Source: Candidatus Hydrogenedentota bacterium (GTDB taxonomy: Bacteria; Hydrogenedentota; Hydrogenedentia; Hydrogenedentales; SLHB01). From it: DNA of 52,246 nt. Positions 27,087 to 35,528 of this stretch are shown in pieces; the stretch's first letter is position 1, and each line of letters opens with the position of its first letter. Made by a program: the position numbers and the translations under genes. The stretch lies in contig CAIYET010000042.1 in NCBI GenBank assembly GCA_903925285.1, positions 1 to 52,246 of the forward strand, in the 5' to 3' direction. Under the pieces are notes generated by a model. That model searched no databases. It was given only the letters and a program-made list of their open reading frames with translations, and was not told the DNA's origin.

Positions 27087-28307
27087 ATGAGTAGCAAGAT
27101 TCGTGTCCAGTTGTCCGTCATGATGTTTATCCAGTTCTTCATCTGGGGCGCATGGGCCGTCACGATGGGAACGTACCTCGGTAAAATCGGTTTCTCCGGG
27201 GCCGACATTGGGAAGGCCTATAGCACGACGGCGTGGGCTGCGGTTTTGTCGCCGTTCTTTATCGGGATGATCGCCGACCGGTTTTTCCCGGCGCAAATCG
27301 TCTTGGGCGTGATGCACCTGCTGGGCGCGGCGCTGATGTTTTGGGCGTCGACCATCACGGTACCGGGCATGTTCTTCTGGGTGCTGCTCGGATATGCGTT
27401 GTGTTACATGCCAACGCTGGCGCTGGTCAACGCGATCTCGTTCAACCAGATGAAGGACCCGTCGAAAGAGTTCCCGTCGATACGCGTGATTGGCACGCTC
27501 GGCTGGATCGTCGTCGGATGGGTTATCAGTCTGATGAAGGTCGAAGGCTCGGCGCTGCCGTTGCAGATTGCTGCGGGCGCGTCGCTCTTGATGGGTTTGT
27601 ATTCGTTCGCGCTGCCGAATACGCCGCCCAAGTCTGCCGGTAAGAAAGTCTCGATCAGCGACATCCTGGGATTGCAGGCGCTCAAGCTGATGAAAGAACC
27701 GTCCTTTGCGATTTTCGTGATCAGTTCGCTGCTCATCTGCATCCCGCTCGCCTTTTACTACAGCTTCTGCAACCCGTTCCTGAACGAACAGGGCATGCCG
27801 TATCCGGCGCTGAACCAGTCCCTCGGGCAAGTCTCGGAAGTGCTCTTTATGCTCGTCATGCCGTTCTTCTTCCTCCGGCTGGGCGTGAAGAAAATGCTGC
27901 TGATCGGCATGCTGGCGTGGGCGGTTCGCTACGCGTGTTTCGCGTACGGCGCGGCGACGATGCCGTTGATGAGCCTCTATTACATTGGTATCATTCTCCA
28001 CGGTGTCTGCTATGATTTCTTCTTCGTCACGGGTCAACTCTATGTGGACAAGAAGGCGCCGGCGGAACTCCGCGCCAGCGCGCAGGGTTTCATTGCGCTG
28101 GTGACGTACGGCGCGGGCATGATCATCGGCTCGAACCTTTCGGGGATGATCGTCGATAAGTTCACGACGCCGGGCGTGGCGGGCGCCGCCGCGACGCACA
28201 ATTGGCAGTCGATCTGGCTGATCCCAGGCGGAATGGCGCTCGTGATCGTCGTGCTGTTTGCGTTGTTGTTCCATGAACGTAACGGCGCGAAAGCGAAAGC
28301 AAGCTAA
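27087..28307 (+). CDS. Nucleoside:H+ symporter family MFS transporter (NupG-like)
   Basis: 406 residues with about 12 membrane helices. The start MFIQFFIWGAWAVTMGTYL and LSPFFIGMIADRFFPAQ are typical of the Nuc_H_symport (PF03825) branch of the MFS. Other family features are VRVIGTLGWIVVGW-like text (RVIGTLGWIVVGW) and YDFFFVTGQLYVDKKAP. In E. coli NupG and XapB carry nucleosides. In this context, ahead of TIM-barrel and Gfo/Idh genes, it more likely carries a sugar or glycoside. GGGGAG lies 10 nt before the ATG. Confidence 0.87.
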   Translation: MSSKIRVQLSVMMFIQFFIWGAWAVTMGTYLGKIGFSGADIGKAYSTTAWAAVLSPFFIGMIADRFFPAQIVLGVMHLLGAALMFWASTITVPGMFFWVLLGYALCYMPTLALVNAISFNQMKDPSKEFPSIRVIGTLGWIVVGWVISLMKVEGSALPLQIAAGASLLMGLYSFALPNTPPKSAGKKVSISDILGLQALKLMKEPSFAIFVISSLLICIPLAFYYSFCNPFLNEQGMPYPALNQSLGQVSEVLFMLVMPFFFLRLGVKKMLLIGMLAWAVRYACFAYGAATMPLMSLYYIGIILHGVCYDFFFVTGQLYVDKKAPAELRASAQGFIALVTYGAGMIIGSNLSGMIVDKFTTPGVAGAAATHNWQSIWLIPGGMALVIVVLFALLFHERNGAKAKAS

Positions 28308-28328
28308 ACCGGCGAAGGGAGAGGTTCG

Positions 28329-29144
28329 ATGAAAGCGGCGATAAATCAATGGGCGTTTCCGAATGACATGCCTGCGCAAGACGCGCTGTCGCGCGTGCAT
28401 GAGACGGGCTTCGAGGCGTTCGAGATCTGCGGCGGACCCGGCGGTCCCGTGAAACTCGACGCGACCGAGGCGGACATGGTAGCGATTCGCAGGCACGCGG
28501 ATTCGCTGGGTATCGCGTTGACCAGTATGGCGTCGGGCGTCGGTTGGGAGTATTCGCTGTCGTCGCCGGACCCGGCGATGCGCGACAAGGGCAAGGACGC
28601 CGTTGCGAAGCTGTTGCAACTGGCGAAGTGGCTCGGCGTCGATACGCTGTTGACCGTGCCGGGCATGGTCACGCCGGAAATTTCGTATGACGTAGCGATC
28701 GAGAACACGCTCGATGCGATCCAGGCCCTCGTGCCCGTGGCCGAGCGGCTCGGCGTGTGCATCGCCATCGAGAACGTCTGGAATAAATTTCTGCTGAGTC
28801 CCGTCGAGACGCGCGACTTCATCGATCAATTCCAGAGCGCGCAGGTCGGCGCGTACTTCGATATTGGCAACATCATTGCGTATGGATACCCGGAGCATTG
28901 GATTCGTATCCTCGGCGAACGGATTCGGATGGTCCACGCGAAGGACTTCCGCGCCTCGACGGGCACGATGGACGGTTTCGTTATGTTGCTCGAAGGCAGC
29001 GTGGATTGGCCAGCCGTGATGGCGGCGTTTCGCGAAGTCGGGTACGACAAGGCGCTCGTGGCCGAATACGGACCGTACGCGCATTCGCTCGATGCCATGT
29101 TGAAACATGTGCGCACGAGTTTGGAAACGATCTTGAAATTCTGA
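28329..29144 (+). CDS. Sugar phosphate isomerase/epimerase (TIM barrel), cytoplasmic
   Basis: 271 residues with no export signal. A xylose-isomerase-like TIM barrel with candidate metal ligands in CIAIENVWNKF, GAYFDIGNI, RMVHAKDFR and LVAEYGPY. It starts 21 nt after the MFS gene with GGGAGAGG upstream, and two Gfo/Idh genes follow. The set importer, dehydrogenase and epimerase/hydrolase fits catabolism of inositol- or 3-keto-type sugars; that substrate is inferred. Confidence 0.88.
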   Translation: MKAAINQWAFPNDMPAQDALSRVHETGFEAFEICGGPGGPVKLDATEADMVAIRRHADSLGIALTSMASGVGWEYSLSSPDPAMRDKGKDAVAKLLQLAKWLGVDTLLTVPGMVTPEISYDVAIENTLDAIQALVPVAERLGVCIAIENVWNKFLLSPVETRDFIDQFQSAQVGAYFDIGNIIAYGYPEHWIRILGERIRMVHAKDFRASTGTMDGFVMLLEGSVDWPAVMAAFREVGYDKALVAEYGPYAHSLDAMLKHVRTSLETILKF

Positions 29145-29177
29145 GATCCGCACGCTTGTGAACGAATTGACTCGCAT

Positions 29178-29244
29178 GTTTTCGTAGGGCGGGATTGGTT
29201 CCCGCCTTGCAAATCGGCGGGAATCAATCCCGCCCTACGAAAAC
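29178..29244. repeat. Near-perfect 29-bp inverted repeat
   Basis: Arms 29178-29206 and 29216-29244 match at 28 of 29 positions around a 9-nt loop. The core is TAGGGCGGGATT with its complement. It lies between co-directional genes and has no T-run, so it looks like a dispersed hairpin element that could protect or end transcripts. Confidence 0.85.
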
Positions 29245-29293
29245 GGCATTTCTTTACAGGTGGTGAGATTTCCAATATGGGGAGTTGTGCAAC

Positions 29294-30271
29294 ATGAATA
29301 TTGCGATCATCGGGTGCAACGGAATGGGACGCCATCATGCGCGGATGGCGGCGAACTGCGGGTTGCGCATCGTTGTGTGCGCGGACGTTCATAAGCCCAT
29401 CGCGCGCGCGTTGGCGGATGAGTATGGCGCGGATTCGACGACGGACTGCCTGGCGGCAACGGCGCGTCCGGATGTGGACATCGTCGCTGTCACGACGCCG
29501 ACGCCGACGCATACGCTGTACGTCATCGCGGCGGCGCAGTCGGGCAAACACATTTTTTGCGAGAAGCCGTTTGGTCGTTCGGTCGAGCAGTGCAAGGAAG
29601 CCCTCGCCGCCGTGAAGAAGGCGGGCGTCAAACTGTTCGTCGGACACGTGCTCCGGTACTTCCAGGAGTTCGAAGCGATGCGCGCGCAGATCGTGGCGGG
29701 CAAAGTGGGCAAACCGGGATTCGTGAAACTGTATCGGGGCGGACTTTTCCCGATGGGCGTGAATGGCTGGTTCCGCGATTACGCGCAGAGCGGCGGCGTT
29801 GCATTCGACAGCATGATCCACGACCTGGATTGGCTACGGTACGTCTTCGGCGAGCCGGAACGGATCTTCTGCCAGGCGTTGCAGCGCCATACGCCGGATC
29901 ATATCGACTATGCGATGGCGACGTTGCGCATGAAGAGCGGACTCATCGCAAAAGTCATCGGAACGTGGGCGCAGCCATCCGGGTTCCGCGTCGAGGCCGA
30001 AGTCTGCGGCGACAAAGGTATGTTCCAGTTCAACAGCGACGAGGCGCCGCTGGTTGTCGCGAAACGCGGCGCGTCAGGCGGTGGACCGGGCATGATTATC
30101 CCGGCCAGTCCCGTGACGGCCAGTCCGTATGAACTCGAATGGCGCGATTTCCTTTCATGGATCGAGGGTAAGTCGTGCGCGCGCGTGACGCCGGAGGACG
30201 GGCTTGCGGCCGTGCGTATGGCCGTCGCCGCGCTCAAATCCGCCGAAACCGGCAAACCAGTCAATCTGTAA
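29294..30271 (+). CDS. Gfo/Idh/MocA family oxidoreductase
   Basis: 325 residues. The NAD(P)-binding fingerprint is IAIIGCNGMGRHHARM. CEKPFG and the substrate-side GGVAFDSMIHDLDWLRY with its His follow. ATG 29294 was chosen over TTG 29285, because GGGGAG (29279-29284) is correctly spaced only for the ATG. It forms a run with the TIM barrel before it and a second Gfo/Idh after it (21-nt gap). Confidence 0.92.
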   Translation: MNIAIIGCNGMGRHHARMAANCGLRIVVCADVHKPIARALADEYGADSTTDCLAATARPDVDIVAVTTPTPTHTLYVIAAAQSGKHIFCEKPFGRSVEQCKEALAAVKKAGVKLFVGHVLRYFQEFEAMRAQIVAGKVGKPGFVKLYRGGLFPMGVNGWFRDYAQSGGVAFDSMIHDLDWLRYVFGEPERIFCQALQRHTPDHIDYAMATLRMKSGLIAKVIGTWAQPSGFRVEAEVCGDKGMFQFNSDEAPLVVAKRGASGGGPGMIIPASPVTASPYELEWRDFLSWIEGKSCARVTPEDGLAAVRMAVAALKSAETGKPVNL

Positions 30272-30292
30272 TACGAAAGGGAGAACGCCGTC

Positions 30293-31273
30293 ATGGCCAA
30301 AGTCGGAATCATGAGTTTCGCGCACATGCATGCCTACAGCTACGCCGCGTGTTTGAACGAATTGACGGAGGCGGCGCTCGTCGCGGTCTGGGACGATGAC
30401 GCGAAGCGTGGGCGCACGGCGGCGCGGCAGTTCGGGGCCGCTTTTGTTCCGAACATGGACAAGTTTTTCGCGTCGGATATCGACGCGGTCATCGTAACGT
30501 CCGAGAATGTGCGGCACCGCGAGATGGTCGAGAAGGCCGCCGCCGCAGGCAAGTGGATCCTGTGCGAGAAACCGTTGTCGCCGGAAACGGCCGACTGTAA
30601 GGCAATGATTGCCGCGTGCAAAAAGGCGAAGGTGGGGCTCGGCACTGCGTTCCCGTGCCGCTACTCGCCGCCGCTGATGGAAGTGAAACGAATGGTCGCG
30701 TCGGGCGAGTTTGGAATTGTCTACGCGGCGGCCTGTACGAACAATGGCCAGTTCCCCGGCGGATGGTTCGCGAAACGGGACATGGCCGGCGGCGGCGCGA
30801 CGATGGACCATACCGTACACGTGGCGGATGCGTTGCGTTGGATCACCGGCAAGGAGTTTACGAAGGTCTACTGCGAAAACGGCAACCTGATTCGCACGGA
30901 TATCGACACCGATGACCTTGGCAGCCTGCACATGGAAATGGACGGCGGCATCCAGGTCTCGCATATCGCGTCGTGGAGCCGCGCGAAGAGTTTCCCGACA
31001 TGGGGCGACGTGACGATCGAAATCGTCGCCGAAAAGGGCGTCATCCGCGTCGACGCCTTCAACCAGAAGATTAGCGTCTATAACGACGACGCCATGCGGA
31101 CCGAATGGGCCTACTGGGGCGGCAACCCCGACATGGGATTGGTCCGCGATTTCGCAATCGCGTGCGACGAACGCCGCGAACCGAGCGTGACGGGCGTCGA
31201 CGGTCTGCGCGCCGTCGAAGTGACCGTCGCCGCATACAAGTCCGCGCGAACCGGCCGCGTAGCTACCCTTTGA
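30293..31273 (+). CDS. Gfo/Idh/MocA family oxidoreductase (variant nucleotide-binding loop)
   Basis: 326 residues. The usual GxGxxG loop is replaced by GIMSFAHMHAYSY, while CEKPLS and GGGATMDHTVHVADALRW keep the catalytic region of the family. The changed loop may alter cofactor choice or binding. It follows the previous Gfo/Idh by 21 nt. Its 3' end overlaps the opposite-strand permease by 11 bp. Confidence 0.9.
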   Translation: MAKVGIMSFAHMHAYSYAACLNELTEAALVAVWDDDAKRGRTAARQFGAAFVPNMDKFFASDIDAVIVTSENVRHREMVEKAAAAGKWILCEKPLSPETADCKAMIAACKKAKVGLGTAFPCRYSPPLMEVKRMVASGEFGIVYAAACTNNGQFPGGWFAKRDMAGGGATMDHTVHVADALRWITGKEFTKVYCENGNLIRTDIDTDDLGSLHMEMDGGIQVSHIASWSRAKSFPTWGDVTIEIVAEKGVIRVDAFNQKISVYNDDAMRTEWAYWGGNPDMGLVRDFAIACDERREPSVTGVDGLRAVEVTVAAYKSARTGRVATL

Positions 31274-32126
31274 TCCCTGACAGGACGATGCCTTTGACGA
31301 AGTAGCGCTGGGCGGAGAAGAAGAGGATCAGGACGGGCGTCAAGGACAGGAGGCTTGCGGCCATGACGTAGTGTGGAAACATGCCTTCGGCGCTCTTGAA
31401 CATCCAAATGCCGAGGGAAATGGGGTAGATCGCGTAGTCGGAAAGGTAAATCAGGGGCCCCATGAAGTCGTTCCAGATTCCGATGAATCCGAGAATCGTA
31501 ACCGTCACAAGCGCGGGTTTCGCGAGCGGCAGCATGATCGTAAACAGGATGCGGGGCTGTGAACAACCGTCGATCTTCGCGGCGTCTTCGAGTGCGGTGG
31601 GGATCGTCTTGAAAAACTGCCTGAGCAGGAAGATGTTGAACACGCCGCCGCCGAAATAGGCCGGCACGATCAGTGGCAGCCATGTGTTGATCCAGCCGAG
31701 CTTGTTGAACAGCAGAAAGATGGGGATCATGGTGACTTGGCCGGGCAGCATCATCGTACTCAATAGGACAATGAAGAAGAAGTCGCGAAACGGCCACCGC
31801 AGACGCGCGAAACTGTAGCCGACAATCGCCGCGCTTCCGACTTGGCCGAACAGGCTGAGCATCGTGATGCAGATCGTGTTGATGAAGAACCGGTGGAACG
31901 GCAGCACGCGGAACACGTCTGCGAAGTTGGACCATTGCGGGGGACGCGGTATCCACACGCGTGGCATGGCGTAGATTTCGAGGAAGCTCTTGAGGCTGTC
32001 GCCGAGGGTGATCAGGAACGGTATGATAAAGATGCCGGACAGAAGGATCAGCGTCAGGAATCCGACGGCGCGTTCGATGCGTTGCGTTGCGCGCATGCTG
32101 CCTTTGAGTCCGGCCCATTCGCGCAT
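31263..32126 (-). CDS. Sugar ABC transporter permease, MalG-like
   Basis: 287 residues, six predicted membrane helices, CUT1 family. The EAA loop for docking the ATPase is EDAAKIDGCSQPRILFTIMLP. FARLRWPFRDFFFIVLL and LLSTMMLPGQVTMIPIFLL are typical of MalG. ATG 32126 overlaps the stop of the upstream fusion gene by 1 nt (TGATG), so the two are translationally coupled. No MsmK/MalK ATPase is in the cluster. Confidence 0.93.
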   Translation of the reverse strand: MREWAGLKGSMRATQRIERAVGFLTLILLSGIFIIPFLITLGDSLKSFLEIYAMPRVWIPRPPQWSNFADVFRVLPFHRFFINTICITMLSLFGQVGSAAIVGYSFARLRWPFRDFFFIVLLSTMMLPGQVTMIPIFLLFNKLGWINTWLPLIVPAYFGGGVFNIFLLRQFFKTIPTALEDAAKIDGCSQPRILFTIMLPLAKPALVTVTILGFIGIWNDFMGPLIYLSDYAIYPISLGIWMFKSAEGMFPHYVMAASLLSLTPVLILFFSAQRYFVKGIVLSGIKG

Positions 32127-34618
32127 CACGGTTTCTCCCCTTCGTAGTAAACCCATATCGCGCTGGATTTGACGACGGCGAGGGTCATCGCAAGGATGAT
32201 CAGGAACAGGATCCATGCGAGGGCGCAGGCGTAGCCCATGTCGTATTCGACGAATGCTTTTTGGTAGAGATAGAGCACGTAGAATAAGAGGGACTTGTCG
32301 ACGCCGCCCGTCCCTTCGGTCATGACGAAGGCTTGCATGAACACTTGCAACGACCCGATGATGCCCATGATGAAGTTGAAGTAGATGGTCGGCGTGAGCA
32401 TGGGCAGCGTGATGTTCCAGAACCGGCGCAGGCGGCTTGCGCCGTCGAGTTCGGCCACTTCGTAGAGTTGGTCGGGCACACCCTGCAATCCCGCGAGGAA
32501 AATCAGCATGCCCGCGCCGCCCGCACCCCAGAGTCCCATCAGGATCAGGGACGGTTTGGCCCACGCGGGATCCGTCAGCCAGCCCGGTTCGGGCAATTGA
32601 AGAAACGACATCGCGCCGGTGGCGACGAGGAAATGGTTGATCGAGCGGATGGCGCCGTTCAGGGGTCCGAAGACGGGATTGAAGATGTAGGTCCACAGGA
32701 TGGAGGTGGCTACGCCGCCGACGATACTCGGTATGTAGAAAACTGTACGGAAAATGGTGATGCCCCGGATCTTCTGGTTCAGCAGCAGCGCAAGACCCAG
32801 CGACGCGGACAAGCCCAGCGGTACTGCGAAGAGAGCGTAGGTGAACGTGTTTTTCAATGCAATCCAGACGTTTACGTCGCCCACGAGCGCCTTCTTGTAG
32901 TTGGCGAACCCGACGAATGCGCGATGCGCCACGGGATCGTACGGGTCCCATTCGCTGAAGCTGAGCAGTATGCTGAAACAGATCGGAAACAGCGTAAATA
33001 TACAGAAGCCGATAAGCCACGGCGCGGCAAACAATAGACCCCACGCTGCCTCGCCGCGCCCCATGCGGCTGCGTACGATATCGCGGAAGTCATCGACTTT
33101 GTGGCGAAACGCCTTGCGGAGCCGTTCGCTAACGGCGAGACCGATGAGCAGCAGCACGGCAAGCGCAACGGGAAACAATAGGAACACGAGGATATCGAGC
33201 AGACCCGACCGCGCGGCGGCCGGTTTTCCTTTACTGGCGTTCCAGTGCGCCAGTTCCTTCGCCAAGACCTCGTTGATGTTCTTGTCGAGTTGAATTGCCG
33301 CTTGGCTCGGCGCGATCTTGGCTCGTGTTCGGTCGCGCGTGCTATATTCGGTGTTCAGTAGGTTGAAGACATCGGACATCGTTTGATCGAGTTCGACGAA
33401 CTTGGTTGTAGCCGGCGTGAGCTTGCCGTAATCGGTCGCTTCGAGCGCGATTTCCATGTGGATGCCGCTGTCCGGTTTGATGAAGTATTTTTCGACGTCC
33501 GCGCGCCGGACGGGCATCCCGCGGCCCATCTTGCCGATGAGCGCCTGGCACGGCTCGCTGAGCAGGAACCGGATGAACCGCCAGGCCTCTTCCTTGTGCG
33601 GCGTACGCGCGTTGATGCTAATGCCGTCCCACGACACGCGCGTGTAGCGGTCGCCATGGGGGCCTCGCGGGATGTGCGCCACGTCCCACCGCATGCCGCC
33701 CTTGACGTTGTCGAGCGTGATCATCATGTACGTGCCGGCGAGCGTCATACCCACGCGTCCGGTCAGCAATTGGACTTCCGACAACAGCCCCTCCATCTCG
33801 CCCGTCCATGCGATCGAGTGATCCTTGTATTTCATGTCGTGGATGAACTGGATGCTTTCAAGCCCGCTGGGAGTATTGAATGCGCCATGCTCCTTGTCGG
33901 CGCTGAGGACTTCGCCGCCGAAGCTCCAGAGGATCGGTTCGAAACCCAGGAAGCCGTATCCGAAATTCATGCCGAACTGATCGAGACGCCCGTCGCCGTC
34001 GAGGTCCTTCGTCAATCGTTTCGAGATCGCGCGAAAATCGTCCCACGTCCAATCGTCCGCCGGATACGGTTCGCCTTCCCTGTCGAACATGTCCTTGTTA
34101 TAAAAGATGAGTATCGAAAGGCCATCCCACGGCAAGCCGCCTTGGAAACCGCGAAAGTTGAAGCTCTCCATCGAGGTCGGCAGAAACTCGCCGAGCCGCA
34201 GAACGTCGCTATCGCGCGCGATGTACGGCGCGAGGTCTTCCAAATACCCGCGGGCCGCGTACGCGGGATAATTCTCGTCATCCATAAGGATGATGTCCGC
34301 GGCGGTGTTGCTAACCAGCAGGAGCGGGAGTTTCCGGCCATAGTCGCCGGTGATGTATTCGAGCTTGAGTTTGACGTCGGGATTGACGGCCTCGAATTTC
34401 ACGGCGACCTGCCGAAAAAATTCGAGATCCATGAAATTGCCCCAGAAACTGAAACGCACGACGGTCGGATCGGGAGCAACAGCCGCCGCGCTCAGACTCG
34501 ATAGCAGCACGAGCACCGCAACGCATATGCGGGAAACGATGAAGGATGAAGGACGAAGGACGAGGGATGAAGGATGAAGGATGAAGGATGAACGCTCTTC
34601 GTCCAATCTGCAATCCAC
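32126..34618 (-). CDS. Fused extracellular solute-binding protein and MalF-like ABC permease
   Basis: 830 residues as one open frame. A signal sequence lies at about 31-48. A family-1 solute-binding domain follows at about 49-470 (VVRFSFWGNFMDLEFF, LPWDGLSILIFYNKDMFD, RVGMTLAGTYMMITLDN, FIRFLLSEPCQALIGKMG). An extra membrane helix at about 473-496 leads to a basic cytoplasmic linker (SERLRKAFRHKVDDFR). A six-helix MalF-type permease occupies about 523-830, with EAA loop ELDGASRLRRFWNITLPML. The extra helix puts the binding domain outside and the permease N-terminus inside, so the fusion is topologically sound. The start is uncertain: GTG 34618 with AGGGG upstream is my choice, and the N-terminus is encoded by heptamer repeats. 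CUT1 importer; ligand unknown. Confidence 0.87.
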   Translation of the reverse strand: MDCRLDEERSSFILHPSSLVLRPSSFIVSRICVAVLVLLSSLSAAAVAPDPTVVRFSFWGNFMDLEFFRQVAVKFEAVNPDVKLKLEYITGDYGRKLPLLLVSNTAADIILMDDENYPAYAARGYLEDLAPYIARDSDVLRLGEFLPTSMESFNFRGFQGGLPWDGLSILIFYNKDMFDREGEPYPADDWTWDDFRAISKRLTKDLDGDGRLDQFGMNFGYGFLGFEPILWSFGGEVLSADKEHGAFNTPSGLESIQFIHDMKYKDHSIAWTGEMEGLLSEVQLLTGRVGMTLAGTYMMITLDNVKGGMRWDVAHIPRGPHGDRYTRVSWDGISINARTPHKEEAWRFIRFLLSEPCQALIGKMGRGMPVRRADVEKYFIKPDSGIHMEIALEATDYGKLTPATTKFVELDQTMSDVFNLLNTEYSTRDRTRAKIAPSQAAIQLDKNINEVLAKELAHWNASKGKPAAARSGLLDILVFLLFPVALAVLLLIGLAVSERLRKAFRHKVDDFRDIVRSRMGRGEAAWGLLFAAPWLIGFCIFTLFPICFSILLSFSEWDPYDPVAHRAFVGFANYKKALVGDVNVWIALKNTFTYALFAVPLGLSASLGLALLLNQKIRGITIFRTVFYIPSIVGGVATSILWTYIFNPVFGPLNGAIRSINHFLVATGAMSFLQLPEPGWLTDPAWAKPSLILMGLWGAGGAGMLIFLAGLQGVPDQLYEVAELDGASRLRRFWNITLPMLTPTIYFNFIMGIIGSLQVFMQAFVMTEGTGGVDKSLLFYVLYLYQKAFVEYDMGYACALAWILFLIILAMTLAVVKSSAIWVYYEGEKP
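34538..34593. repeat. Heptanucleotide tandem repeat (GATGAAG)x8
   Basis: Eight 7-bp units, some varied (GACGAAG, GACGAGG). It lies inside the presumed signal-peptide-coding region of the fused binding-protein gene. Confidence 0.9.
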
Positions 34619-34630
34619 AATCCGCAATCC
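34603..34630. repeat. Heptanucleotide repeat (GCAATCC-like)x4
   Basis: Units CCAATCT, GCAATCC, ACAATCC and GCAATCC, next to the (GATGAAG) array and between two minus-strand genes. Confidence 0.8.
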
Positions 34631-34662
34631 CCTACCAGGTATGTCGCCGCGCACGAATCGGC

Positions 34663-35388
34663 TCAGACGCGGCAGGCCTTGAACCAGTTTTCCAGCCCGA
34701 TCTTCATTTCCGGCACGGGATTCTCGGGGCTGTTTTCGTATTCCATCACGACGGGTCCGTTGAAACCGAGCGCATCGAGCGCGCGCGCTACTGCGGCCAT
34801 GTCCATGTCGCCCTCGCCGAGAATCTGCTCTTCGCCGCCGAATTTCCAGTCCTTCAGATGCAGCGACAATACGCGCGCGCCGAGTTGCTCGATGACCTCG
34901 TGCGGTTTTTCTCCTGAACGGATGGAATGCCCCGTGTCGACACATGCGCCGATCAGCGGACTATGCCCTTTGACGGCGTCGAGCGTGTCGGCCACCTTGT
35001 CGTAGCGCGCGTTCGGCCCGTGATTGTGGATGGCGATTTTGATGCCGAACTCCTCGGTAAGCTTGTCCAGATTGTCAAAAGAATCCGGCGTCGGGTCGGC
35101 GGTCAGCGCCTCGATGCCCAACGCCTTGGCGAGTTCGAACTTCTTGCGATTCGCAGCCTCGTCCGGGCCGAACCCCTCGACGCCGAAACAGAGCGTTTGG
35201 ACGCCTTCGGCATCGAGACGCCGCTTGACGTGGGCAAAACCCTCGTCTGCGGCGTCACACGGAAAATGCGCCGCACAGTATTCGATGAAGGGCACGCCCA
35301 GTTCTTTCAAGCACCGGATCGAACCTTCAAAGTCGAACGAACGAAAACTGTAGCTTTGCGCTCCCGTACGAAATGGACATGCGCTCAT
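34663..35388 (-). CDS. Sugar phosphate isomerase/epimerase (TIM barrel), cytoplasmic
   Basis: 241 residues, no export signal. TIM barrel with candidate ligands in IAIHNHGPN, GACVDTGHSIRSG, LHLKDWKFGG and VVMEYENSPE. ATG 35388 has GAGG about 8 nt upstream and gives MSACPFRTGAQSYSF. It precedes the fused binding-protein/permease in the same direction, so it may act on the imported sugar. Confidence 0.88.
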   Translation of the reverse strand: MSACPFRTGAQSYSFRSFDFEGSIRCLKELGVPFIEYCAAHFPCDAADEGFAHVKRRLDAEGVQTLCFGVEGFGPDEAANRKKFELAKALGIEALTADPTPDSFDNLDKLTEEFGIKIAIHNHGPNARYDKVADTLDAVKGHSPLIGACVDTGHSIRSGEKPHEVIEQLGARVLSLHLKDWKFGGEEQILGEGDMDMAAVARALDALGFNGPVVMEYENSPENPVPEMKIGLENWFKACRV

Positions 35389-35467
35389 GGAATTTACCTC
35401 CGCTCGATTGTCCAACCGCCAACGATCCAGTCATCTTATTCAACGCAAGCCACGCCAGTCAAGAAGA

Positions 35468-35520
35468 GGCTTCAGGCTTCAGGCTTCAGGCTTCAGGCTT
35501 CAGGCCTGAGGCCTGAAGCC
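35468..35520. repeat. Heptanucleotide array (GGCTTCA)x5 plus inverted tail
   Basis: Five perfect GGCTTCA units (35468-35502) run into GGCCTGAGGCCTGAAGCC (35503-35520), which is complementary to the array. The whole can fold as a hairpin just after the radical SAM gene (minus strand), where it may end transcription. Confidence 0.9.
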
Positions 35521-35528
35521 AATTTGGG

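Noticed and set aside
27063-29177. 704-codon minus-strand frame opposite the MFS and TIM-barrel genes
   Set aside because: Low-complexity basic composition, no ribosome-binding site, and the plus strand carries two clear families.
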